Positions 17,674 through 29,600 of a stretch of 43,982 bases of DNA are shown here, piece after piece. How positions within the stretch are numbered: the first letter of the stretch is position 1; every line of letters starts with the position of its first letter. The notes below the pieces were generated by a model. That model was not told where the DNA came from and searched no databases. It saw only the letters and a program-made list of their open reading frames with translations. Both the position numbers and the translations under genes were made by a program. Source of the stretch: an uncultured Roseiflexus sp. (lineage in GTDB: Bacteria; Chloroflexota; Chloroflexia; Chloroflexales; Roseiflexaceae); NCBI GenBank assembly GCA_937935075.1, contig CALGYB010000114.1:1-43982 (forward strand), read 5' to 3'.

Positions 17674-20600
17674 CTACCGCACCACGAGCGGCAGGACGAC
17701 CGTATACGTCCCTCCGGTCGGCGCCTCGGATGTCGCCGGTCCGTAGATGTGCGTTGAGCCGTCGGTGGTCTCCTCAACCAGCCAGTAGGTGTAGCGCACG
17801 CCCGGCGCTGCGGTTGTGTCGTTCCAGACGTATGCCGCGCCGCTGCTCGCGCTTCCCGTCGCCGGAATGAGGCGATCGGTAATGCGCACCGCATCGCTGC
17901 GGCTGCCGCTAGCGCTGCGCTCGATGTGGAAGCCGCGCGTCCCGTACTCCGCAGCCGTCTCCCAGCGAATGACCACGGCGTTTGCGTCGCGCTCGGCGCT
18001 GAAGCGCGTCAACTGGATGGCGGTCGGCGAGATCGGCGACAACCCCAGATACCACGTCGGGTCGATCTGCCCTGGCGTCAGAGTGAAGATTGGCGTCTGG
18101 CCGGTTACCGGGTCGGCGTCACTGTCGTTACCCGGATCATTTCCCTGGCGCTGCGGGCTGACGTAGTAACCGGACGGGATGCTGAACGCGATTCGATACT
18201 CGCCCGGCTCAACGTCGGTGAACATATAGTACCCATTGGCGTCCGTGGTCCGTGTGGCAACGAGTGTGCCGTCACTGCGCAGCAATCGTACTTCGATGCC
18301 GCCGATCCCTGGTTCATCCGCCTCGTGGATGCCGTCCAGGTCGCGGTCGAGCCACACCAGGCTACCGACCGATGCCAGTTGATACAAACCGATGTCGATG
18401 TCGCGGCGCGCCTCGCCGGTGCTCAGGGTAATCGGGTGGCTGCGCCGCGTGGTGCGGTCAACGTCGGAGTCGAGCGCCTGGTCGCTTCCTGCTCCGCGCG
18501 GGCTGATGCTGCGCCCCGGCGTCGCGCCGACTCCCACGGTGTACGTGCCTGCGGGCAGGCCGTCGAACAGGTAGTTGCCGTTCATGTCGGTCGTGGTGGT
18601 GATCAACAGCGTGCCGGTCGAGTCGTAGAGCGCCACGACGATGCCGCTGACCCCCGTTTCTCCGCCATCCTGGATGCCATTGGCATTGGCGTCGTTCCAG
18701 ACGCGGTCGCCGATGCTGGCGCTGCCCTGGTAGCCGAAGTCCACGTCGGTGCGCGCCTGTCCGTCGTTCAACGTCACACCGGTAACCACGCCAGGCGTCC
18801 CGCTGCCATCCAGGTCGTAAGTGGCATCGATGCCGCCGGGCAGGGTCGAGGCATCGACCCGCACGGTGTACGTTCCGGCAGGCAGACCGTCGATCAGGTA
18901 GACGCCGTCGGCGTCGGTTGTGTCGAACGGTTCGTTCGGATCGCGCACGCCGTTGTTGTTCAGATCAAGGTAGACTGTCACGCCGCCGATCCCCGGCTCA
19001 CCGAAGTCCTGCGAGCCATCGCCATTGCGGTCGAGCCACACGCGGTCGCCGATGCTGGCAGTGCCACGGTAGCCGAAGTCCACGTCGGTGCGCGTCGCGC
19101 CTGCTGCCAGCGATGCAGTTGCCGCGTGCGGCGTTGCAGCGGCGCCGTCCAGGTCGTAGGTCTGGCTGACCCCTGCCGGCAGTGTGGTCGTGTCCACGCG
19201 CACGGTGTATGTTCCGCCCGCCAGATCGCCGAAGAAGTAGAAACCGTCCGCATTGGTCGTCGCTGTGAGTTCGCCGGTGTCACGCACGCCGTTGTTGTTC
19301 AGATCAAGGTAGACCGTCACGCCGCCGATCCCCGGCTCACCGGCATCCTGCACGCCATCGCCGTTGCGATCGAGCCACACGCGGTCGCCCAGCCCGGCGT
19401 TCGCCAGTTCGCCAAAATTGTAGTTGATGCCGTCGGTTCCGGCGGGCAGAACGATGGCGCCGATCACGTCGTTGCTGACGAGCGTGCCGATCGGTACGCC
19501 GCCAATCGTGCCGACGCTGTCCAGCCCATCAGTGTAGATCAGTGGTTGCGTTTCGCTGATGGTGTATGTGCCCGCCAGCAGGTTCTCGAAGCGGTAGCTG
19601 CCGTCTGCCAGAGTTAGCGTCGTAGACACGACATTCCCCAGGCTGTCGAGCAAGGTGACGGTCACGCCGCCGATACCGCTTTCACCTGTGTCGAACACGC
19701 CGTCGTTGTCGCTGTCCACGTAGACGAAGCCGCTCAGGGTGCTGACGGTTTCGCCGAAGTTCTGGTCGGTCAGACCGGTGAGCGGAACCGTGACGCTCAG
19801 CGTGTTCGGCGTCGAGCTGCCGTAGCCGGTCGGCTGCGTCTGCTCGATGGTGTAGTTGCCCGCTGGCAGGTTGTCGAAGCGGTAGCTGCCGTCTGCCAGG
19901 GTGGTCGTTGTGGAGACGACATTCCCCAGGCTGTCGCGCAGCGTAATCGTCACGCCGCCGAGACGCCCGCTCTCGCCGCCGTCGAGCGTTCCGTCGCGGT
20001 CGGTGTCGATCCAGACGACGCCGCTGACGAAGGTTCCCAGTTCGCCGAAGTCGTAGTTGGCCGCATCGACCCCTGCGCCAAGCACGATGGTGCTGACCTG
20101 ATCGTTGCTCAGGTCGCCGCCCGCCGTGCCGACGCGGTCGCGTCCATCGTTGTATGCCGCCGGTTGCGTCTCGCTGACGGTGTAGGTCCCCGGACGCAGG
20201 TTGTCGAAGCGGTAGAAGCCGGTAATCGTCGTGGTGGTTGTCAGAGTCACCGGATTGCCCAGATCATCGGTTCCGGTCAGGGTAACGGTCACGCCGCCGA
20301 TGCCTGGTTCATCCGCATCGGGTACGCCGTTGTCGTTGTCGTCGCGGTAGACCAACCCCGACAGGCTTGCCGGGCGCAGTTCGCCGAAGTTGTTGTTCAG
20401 GCTCGCGCCGCCTGGCGGCAGTGTGATGCTGGCGATCCGGTCGTTGATCGTCGTGTCGCCGCCGAGCGTTCCCGCCGTGTCGCGCCCGTCGAAGTAGCCG
20501 GATGGCTGTGTCTCGATCACTGTGTAGGTTCCTGGACGCAGGTTGTCGAAACTGTAGGCGCCGGTGATGCTGGTGGTGGTCGTCAGGGTCACCGGGTTGC

Positions 20601-23600
20601 CCAGGTCGTCGGTTCCGGTCAGCGTGATCGTCACGCCGCTGATGCCGTTCTCGCCCGCGTCGAAAACTCCGTCGTTGTCGTCGTCCTCGTACACGAACCC
20701 GGCGATGCGGGCTGCCGGCACCTCACCGAAGTCATACCCCGTCGCAGCAACGCCCGCATTCAGGGTGATATTGCCGATCACGTCGTTGCTGAGGATGCTC
20801 CCGCCTGCGCTGCCAATGGTCTCTGCACCGTCGAAGTAGCCGGACGGCTGCGTCTCGCTGACGGTGTAGGTTCCCGGACGCAGGTTGTCGAAGGCGTAGA
20901 AACCGGTGATCGTGGTCGTGGTCGTCAGGATTACCGGGTTGCCCAGGTCGTCGGTTCCGCTCAGGGTGATAGTCACGCCGCTAATGCCCGGCTCGCTCCC
21001 GTCGCGGCTGCCGTTGTTGTTGTCGTCGCGGTAGACCAACCCCGACAGGCTCGCCGGGCGCAGTTCGCCGAAGTTGTTGTTCAGGCTCGCGCCGCCTGGC
21101 GGCAGCGTGATGCCAGCGATCCGGTCGTTGACCGTCGTGTCGCCGCCGAGTGTCCCCGCCGTGTCGCGCCCGTCGAGGTAGCCGGATGGCTGCGTCTCGA
21201 TCACGGTATACGTTCCCGGACGCAGGTTGTCGAAAGCGTAGAACCCGGTGATCGTCGTGGTGGTCGTCAACAGGACGCCGTTGCCCAGATCATCGGTTCC
21301 GGTCAGGGTGATGGTCACGCCGCCGATGCCGTTCTCGCCGGTATCGAAGACGCCGTCGTTGTCGTTGTCCTCGTACACGAACCCGGCGATGCGGGCTGCC
21401 GGCAGTTCGCCGAAGTTGTTGTTCTCGCCGTTGGTCGAGGTGTCAACCGGCAGCACAATGTTGCTCAACACGTCGTTGCCGGTCGTGCCGCCCTGCGTGC
21501 CGATGGAGTCGATCCCGTCCAGGTAGCCGGACGGCTGCGTTTCGATCAGGCTGTAGACGCCCGGATAGAGATTGTCGAAGCGGTAGAAGCCGGTGATCGT
21601 CGTGGTGGTCGTCAGCAGGACGCTGTTGCCCAGGTGGTCGGTTCCCGACAGCGTGATGGTCACGCCGCCGATGCCGTTTTCGCCGGTGTCGAAGACGCCG
21701 TTGTTGTTGGCATCGACGTAGACAAAGCCGCTCAGGCTGTTGCTGCGGATGGTGAGCGTGTCGGACGACTCGACCGGCGTCTGTACCCGCTCGGTTGGGT
21801 CATCGCCCGGCAGGCTGGTCGATTGGGCCACGCGCGCCGTGTTGGTGATCGTCGTGCCGGTCGTGACCGTGTTGATCAGGTTGACGCGGAAGGTGAAAGT
21901 GACCGTCGCGCCAGCCGGGATCGGTCCGCCCTCGTAGCGCACCTCGCTGCCGGTGCGCGACGGGGTGAACGTCGCCGGGTAGTCGCTCCCCGCTGTGCCG
22001 AAGGTCGTGGTGGCAGCGTCGAACTCTGGCGGCAACGTGTCGGTGATGACCACGTCGAAGGCATCCGCCGTGCCAGTGTTCGTCACCGTCAGCGTGATGG
22101 TGATCGGATCGCCTGCATTCGCCACCGTTTGCACGATATTCTTGGTGATCGTCAACTGCGGCTCGACGACGCGCACCGTTTCGGTGTCGGTGAACGCGCG
22201 TGTGATGTTCGAACCGTCGGTGTAGCGCATGGTTGCGGTGTTGGTCAGAACGGTCTGTCCCGGCGGGATCAGCCCGACCATTCCCGGTTCGTTGAGCGCC
22301 CGCACCCGCGCCACAACCAGGAAGCGGTTGTTCGCCGCGTTGTTGTCGCCCGTCACCACGACGTCGCCATCGAACGTGAAAGTGACATCATCGCCGCTGC
22401 CTGCGCCGCCGGTGACGGTGATCGACGGCACGGTTCCGGCGAAGTCTTGCGTCAGCAGCCCGCCGCTCTGCGCCGCGTCGGTGATGACGGTGAACCCTTC
22501 ATAGTCGAGTCCTGCGGGCAGGTCGTCGGTCAGCGTCAGGTTGCGGGTCGCGCCTTCTGGCAGATCGACGATCAGGGTGTAACTGATCACCTCGCCAATG
22601 GTCACGTCTGTGCCGATCGTATGCGCCGCGCTGGTGCTGAGGATCGCCTTGAGGAACGCCCCCTGCCCGACAGAGTGCGTGGCGCTGCCGCTGTCGCTGC
22701 GGCTGCGCTCGCGGTCGGTTCCGTCGTTGACGCCGGTGGCATCCGGGCTGAGGTCCTGGTTCGGACCGGGCAGGCTGGTGTAGGTCAGCGCAGCGGTGTT
22801 GGTGATGACCTCGCCGGGCTGGACGCTCTGCCGCAGCACGCCGGTGATCGTCAGCGTCACGGTCGCGCCACGGGTGAGCGTGAACGGCGTCGTGGTCGTG
22901 AGCGTGTTGATCGCCACGCCAAAGTTGCCGGTGATGTCGCCGTCAACCGAGTGGGTGGCGCTCACATTTGTAATAGTAATCGGCGCGCTGAGTGATGAGC
23001 CAATCGTTGCCGGCAGCGCGTCGGTCATCGCCACGTCGAAGGCGTCTGCCAGGCTGCGCGCCGTATGGCTCAGGGTAATGGTGTAGGTCACGGTATCGCC
23101 GGCATCGCCGCTGGTTGGCGCCACCGACTTGGCAATCGCCAGTTCCGGCTCGACGACTGTGACCGTTGCGCCGTTTGGATCGATCAACAGACTGACCGGC
23201 GGCTGCGGCGTTGTCGGCACATCGAACTGCCCGCTGTTGGTCAGTGTCGTCTGGCTGCTGCTGAGGCCGGTGTTGCCTGTCACATCAAGCACAACCGCCT
23301 GGTAGCGGATAAAGAAGGTGTTGTTGCGCAGGTCGTTATCGCCCGGCAACGTAATCTGGTCGAACTCGAAGCGGATGCCGGTTCCGTTCAGGAACTGTGC
23401 GCTGCCGATTGGCGTCACCGAAGGATCGGTCGTATCGCTGAAGACCCCGTTGAACGCCAGGCTGCCCGCGCCAGTCGGGTGCCCGCCATTAAGTGGCGGG
23501 TCGCCGGCGGCGAGCGCGCCGGTGATCAGCGTCGCGCTGCCCGGCAGGTATGCCATGCCAGAGGGCACGGTGTCGGTGATCACCAATCCACCCGTCACGC

Positions 23601-26600
23601 CTTCCGGCAGACTGACGGCAATGCGGTAGGTGACGATCTCGCCAATAGTCACGTCTGTGCCGGTGGTCGAAGGCGCAGCCCCTTCGATCACCGACTTCGA
23701 TGCCACGACCGGAGCAATCGCAGTAGTCGTCACCGACGAGATGAGACCATAATTGTTGAGTTGCGTGTTGTCCAGGTTGCAAGCGCCGGGTAAACCGCTG
23801 CACTCCGGCGGGTTGGGCACATCGGCGCCGGTGCGCTCGTCGGGGTTGAGTCCGGGGGTGCTGCTCCAGAACATCGACGCGCGGTTGGTGATGATCTGGT
23901 CAGTCGTCACGGTACTCGTCAGGTTGCCGGTGAAGGTGATGATCACCGTCGCATTGAGCGGCAGGGTGATGGGTGCAGTGGTGCGCAGGATTCGATCCGG
24001 TCCGACGGTGGCGATCTCGAAGTCGGCGGCGCTGATGCCCGGCGCACCGGTTTCACTGACCGCGACGATGGTCGGGTTGAAGATTTCGGGCGCAATCGTG
24101 TCGCTGATCACGACGTCGTAGGCGGTCATGTCGCTGCGCGGCGCGCTGTTCTCGATGCGCAGCGTGTAGGTGATCGGATCGCCGGCGTCGGCTGCTGCGC
24201 CGCTGACCGACTTCAGGATCGATGGCGTTGGCTCGACGATCGTCACGCGCGGCTCGGTCGGATCGCGCAGTTCGCGGTCAACGCCGCTGTAGCCGTTCGT
24301 GTAGCGCAGCGCGCCGCCGTTGTCGCGGGTGGCGCCGCTCTGGTTCGCCGTTGTGTTGGTGACGATCAGGCGGACGCGGATGATGAAGGCGTTGTTGTTC
24401 GGGTTGTTGTCATCGGCGATGGTGACGTCGCCAAAGGAGAAGAGCGCATCAACGCCATCCTGACCGAGCGTTCCCGTGCCGGAGACCGTCAACGTCGGCG
24501 ATGCGACCGCCGCCGGATCGCTGAAGGGTTGGGTGAGCAATCCGCCGGCAGCCGTCACAATCTGGTAGCCAAGACCGCCGTTGAACGAGGTGTCGAAACG
24601 CATCCCGTCGGGCACGGCATCGACAACGCGCAGGTTGTTCGTCGTCCCTTCGGGCAGGGTCACGAGCAGGTCGTAGAGCACCGCCTCGCCGATGGTGACG
24701 CTGTCGCCGGAGGTTCCCGGCACGCTGCTGTCGTCGTCGGAAATGCCGCCACCCTGGAATTGCTTGTCGAACGTCGGCGCTGCCAGGTGGTTCAGCGCAA
24801 TTGCGCCGACGCTGTAGTTGTTGCGGATTCCGTTGTTCGACGGCGGCGTGTTGTTGGTCGGGTTGGGCACATCCTGACCGGTGCGCTCGCCTTCCAGCTC
24901 ACCCGCCGTACCCGCACCGACATCCGAGCCGGTTGGGTTGCCGAGGGTGCCGCGCGCTCCCGGCAGGCTGGTGTACTGCACCCGCGCCGTGTTTGTGATC
25001 TGTGTACTGGCGACTGTGCCCGAAACCACGCGCACCGTTGCCGTGATGACGACATCATTCCTGCCGGAGGTGATGTCCTGCACCGAGTCGAGGCGATCCA
25101 GCGTGTAACTGATCACACCGCCGACGCCGAGGGTCGAGCCGTTGGTCGCCGTCGTTCCGGCGGGCGCCTCGATCTGCACGCCAAGGAGTTCGAGCGCCGG
25201 CGGGAGTTGATCAAAGACGGTCACATCAAAGGCAGCGACCTGATCAACTGGCACAATGTTGATCGTTGTGGTGATCGGCGTGCCGGTCGGCGCGGTGCGA
25301 ACGGCAAAGGTGCGTCCGGCATTGATCGTGCCGCCAGTGACATAGACCTGCGCGCCGATTACCGCTTCCAGGTGTGAGTCGAACTCCGGCACACGCTCGA
25401 GGGTCAGGGTCGGGGGCGTGCCGCTCAGACTGGTGACGCGGTAGACGCCGTTCTGGCTGACAGTACTCTGGTTCTTCACCAGGATGCGCGTGCCGACCGG
25501 GAAGTTGACGGCGTTCACGGCGATGCCATCGATAGAGGGTGCCGTTGTGGTCAGCATTCCGCGTCCGAAAGTCCCATCGGTAGGGTTAAAGGCTCCGCCG
25601 CCAAGAATGTTGGTCGTCGCCACGGCTACGGTCATTGCCGGCGCCACCTCGCGCCAGTTGAGTGCGCCAGCGTTGATCGCCGTGGGAACCGGCTCGTCCA
25701 GGTAGTAGGTGGCGCCTGCCAGGGTCGCGCCTTCCTGGACGACCACGCGGTAGCCGAGCGCCAGTTCCGCCGTGCTGTCAAGGTCGGTCGCGCGGTCCCA
25801 GACGCGCGCGCCGGTGAACGGATCGATGAAGACCAGCGTGTAGACGCCGTTTTCCGCTGCGTTTGTCTGGCTGCGCACCAGGATGCGGTCGCCGACGTTG
25901 AGCGTCACGCCATCGACCGTGGCGGGCGCATTGGCAAACTGCCCGGTTCCGCCAAAGCCGCCGGTAGCGTTGAAGCCGGCGACATTCCCCGTCGTGGCGA
26001 CGCGCACCGGAACCGCCGGGCTGGTGGGCCAGGCGACGCCATTAGCGAAGCGCAGCGTGTAGGTGAAGACATCCCCGGCATCGACCGGCGGCGCGCTGGC
26101 GAGCGTCTTGCTCAGGTTGTTGATCTGCGGCTCGACGACCGTGATGCGGTTGGCATCGTTCTGTGCAGAAGTCGAGCCAACCTGCGACCCGCTGCGGAAA
26201 TATAGAAAGTCGTTGTTCAACAGCACGCCGCTCTGATTGCCGGTATCGAACCTGTTCAGCACCTGAGCGTTGAACTCGATGACGATGAACTCCAGGTCAT
26301 CATCATTATCGTTGTTGACAACGTTTCCGAGACGGAAGTAGACATCATTCCCATCATTGTAGGTGTCTGCACTACTGGAGACGTCGTGGCTCGACGACAC
26401 ATTGCCGTCGAACGCAGTCCCCTCGCCGATTGCCAGCCCATTGCCGCTGCCGACCGCCAGGCTCAACCCAATGACCGTGTCCTGGTTACCAGTGATATTC
26501 AAGCCGGCGCCGCTCAACGCAGGAACCTGTGCGCCGGCGCTCGTCGAGGTGACGCCGCCGCTGTTGCTGACGAACGCAACCCGCACGGTGTTGTCGTTGA

Positions 26601-29600
26601 CGAAGCGCATGCCATTGGGGATGCGATCTAACAGTTGCAGATTCGGCGACGTGCCCTCCGGGATCGTCGTCACCAGCCGGTAGCGCACGATTTCACCCGG
26701 CGCTGCGATATTGCCGAAGACGATCACCGCGTCGATGTCGATGTCGAACTGCGACGTGCCGCCGTCGCCGCGGATTTCGAGCCGCGTGATGTTGCGCAGG
26801 TCGAGGCCGGGCGTTGCGCCTGCTGCAATCGTCATGCTGTTCGGCTCGAGCAGGCTCTGCGGCGCGAGCGCGAATGTCGAAGCGTTGAAGCTGCTTGTGT
26901 CGAAGCGCCAGCGCCAGTTGGTGCCGTCGGCGTCCTGGAGGTGCACGTCAATGGAATCCGCAGCATTTCCGGCAACCAGGCGCGCAGAGAGCGCCAGCGC
27001 GGCGTGGTTCGACAGATCGACCGGCGTGGCGAAGGCGATGAAGCCGCCGCCCTGCTCGGTTGCGCTTCCTGAAATGCGGATGAATGTCGAGGATGTGATG
27101 ACATTGCCCGGCGTATTCCAGGTATTGGTTCCGCCCAGGAAGCCATCGAACCCGGTGTTGGTGAAATCCGCCAGCACGAGCGGATCGGCGGTATGCGCCT
27201 CGGACGTGGCGACGATCCGCTTCGCCAGCGCCGGCACGACGATCGTAACCGTCGCCGTGTCGCTGCCGGCGTAGTCGTTGATGCCGCCAGAGCCGTTGCG
27301 CTCGCCGGTGGCGCTGCCGCTCGCTCCTGCGGTCGAGCCGAAGAACCCGCCCGTGCCGGTATTCCCCGGCAGGCTGGTGTAGGTCAGATTCGCGGTGTTC
27401 GTGATCGTCTGCCCCGGAACAACCGTGACATTCAGGGTCGCCTGGTAGGTGATGGTCACGTTACATCCCGGCGGCACACGTCCGATCGTCACGTCCACTG
27501 TGTTGCCCGCGCTGGCGTTGGTGACGCCGGTAGCGCAGCCGCCTGCGGACGACACCGAGATGCTGGCAGGGATGAGGGTCACATCGGTGACGGGCAACGT
27601 ATCGAGGATGCGCACATCAAAGGCATCGCTCACCGTCGCGCCGGTCGCATTCGTGAAGGTGACCGTGTAAGTAATCACGTCGAAGGCATCACCGCTCGTC
27701 GGGCTGGCGGTCTTGTTGTTGGTCGTTGCATCGAACGCAATATTCGGCTCGACGACCGTGATGCTCACCGGCGCCGAGGGGGAAGTCTCGAACGCGCCGA
27801 AGCCGGGGGGATTCATGCGCGCCACCACGGTATTGTCGCGGACGTCGCCGGCATCGTTTGGATCAAAGGTGTTATTATCGACGATCGCGTTGAACTCAAC
27901 GACAATGAACTCTTCGCCTGGGTCGTTGTCGTTGTTCGACAGGTTGCCGAAGCGGAAGAAGACATCGGTTCCGCTGCTGTAGGCATCCTGGTTGGTCGTT
28001 TCGTCGCTGGAGATGTTGCTATCCCCAAAGATGCAGGTGATGCTCGACGAGGGCAGAATTGTCGGGTTCAGCACATCCGCCAGCGTCGTCACGCCAGACG
28101 GACTGATTGCCGGGCAGGAGACCGGCGCAACGTCATAGACGCCTGTTGTCGTGATGTTGTTGTTGGCGATGAACGCGAAGCGCGCCGATCCATCGTTGAG
28201 GAAGGTCAACCCCGGCGGCAGCCGATCCACCAGCGAGAAGGCGTAGACCGAGGCTTCCGGTCCGCCAATCGCAATGCGGAAGCGCACGATCTCGCCGATA
28301 GTCACGTTGCTGCCGGTAGTGTGCGACTCAGACGTAGCGACCAGCGCCTTGCCCGGCGTCACGACCGGGATGGTGAACGCGACGGAACCGGTGGCGGCGT
28401 AGTCGTTCAGCGCGCCGCCGGGTCCATCGGCGCCGGTGCGTTCGGTCGAGGCAGTGGTGTATGTCGAGCGCTGCCCCGGATCGCCGTCGAGCGACGTCCA
28501 GCGCAGGAATGCCGTATTTGTGATGGTTGCGCCGGGCATGGCGGCGTTGGAGAGCGTGCCGCGCACGACGATGCTGATCGTGCGCCCCTGCGCAAGGTCA
28601 ATCGGCGTCGGGTTGCTGAGCGTCCAGGACGTGGCATTGCTGCCGGTCAGCGTGAAATCGGCGGTCGTCAGCAGACCGGCGCTGTCGGTGACGCTCAGCA
28701 CTGCTGGCGTGAGAATGAGCGAGCCGCTGCCAAACGGATCGATGGGCAGCGTATCGGTGATCACCGCATCGTAGGCGTCGGTCTGGCTGCCTGCCCCATG
28801 GCTGATGATGATGGTATAGTCGATGGTGTCGCCAGCGTCGTAGATGCCAGGCGGCAGAGTCTTGCCCACCGCCAGGGTCGGCTCGATGATCGTGACATTT
28901 TCGGCTTCAACCGGCGGCAGCGTGTATGATCCCTGCCCCGGAACGTTCCACGAAAAATCGGCGCGGTTGTTGCGCTGCGCGCCGCTCTGATTGGCGGCGG
29001 TATTCAGCACCACGGCGCGGTAGGTGATGACGATCGTTTCGTCAATGGCGTTGTTCCGGTTGGTGTTGGTGATCGTCCCGAAATTGAACACAATTGTCTG
29101 CCCGCCTGCGCCAATCGTGGTGTTGACGGGAGTTGCGCCGATGGTCGGCAATCCGCCGCCGGCAAAACTGAGCGCCGGGGATGCCGTAACGCCGGTCACA
29201 TCGACGAACGCCAGCCCTGCGTCGAGGGTGTCGGTCAGGATCGCGTTGGTGGTCACGCCTTCAGGAACGGTCAGGGTCAGCGTGTAGGTGACCAGTTCGC
29301 CGATGACTGCCTGCTGACGGGTGTTCGCGCCATTCTCAATTTCCGTGGCGGTCAGAACTTTTGCGATTCCCGGACGGCGAATGGTGACCTGCGCGGTGTC
29401 CGACGGGTCGGGTTGATCATCAATGCCGCCGTCGCTTGTCGCAACGTTCGTCAGCGTCGCGGTGTTGATGATCTCCTGGTTCGGCTCAACATTGTCGCCA
29501 AGGGTCACGTCGTAGGTGATGATCACCGTATTCGAGCCATTCGTCACTTCGACGATATTGCTGCGCGGACCGGACGCGCCGCGGCTGAGGCCGCCGGGCC

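Noticed and set aside
17674-17800. Search for LPXTG, S-layer or autotransporter anchors at the end of the giant protein
   Set aside because: None is visible. The end is a fibronectin-like domain with a short VVLPLVVR tail, so no named anchoring class was assigned.
20164-22995. A 943-codon open frame on the plus strand, antisense to the giant gene, and similar ones (17926-19617, 27193-28929, 29413-30933)
   Set aside because: They lie wholly inside the giant coding sequence, which has clear domain homology on the other strand. Their products are low-complexity Arg/Val/Ala-rich text without domains. GC-rich repetitive codons keep the opposite frames open.
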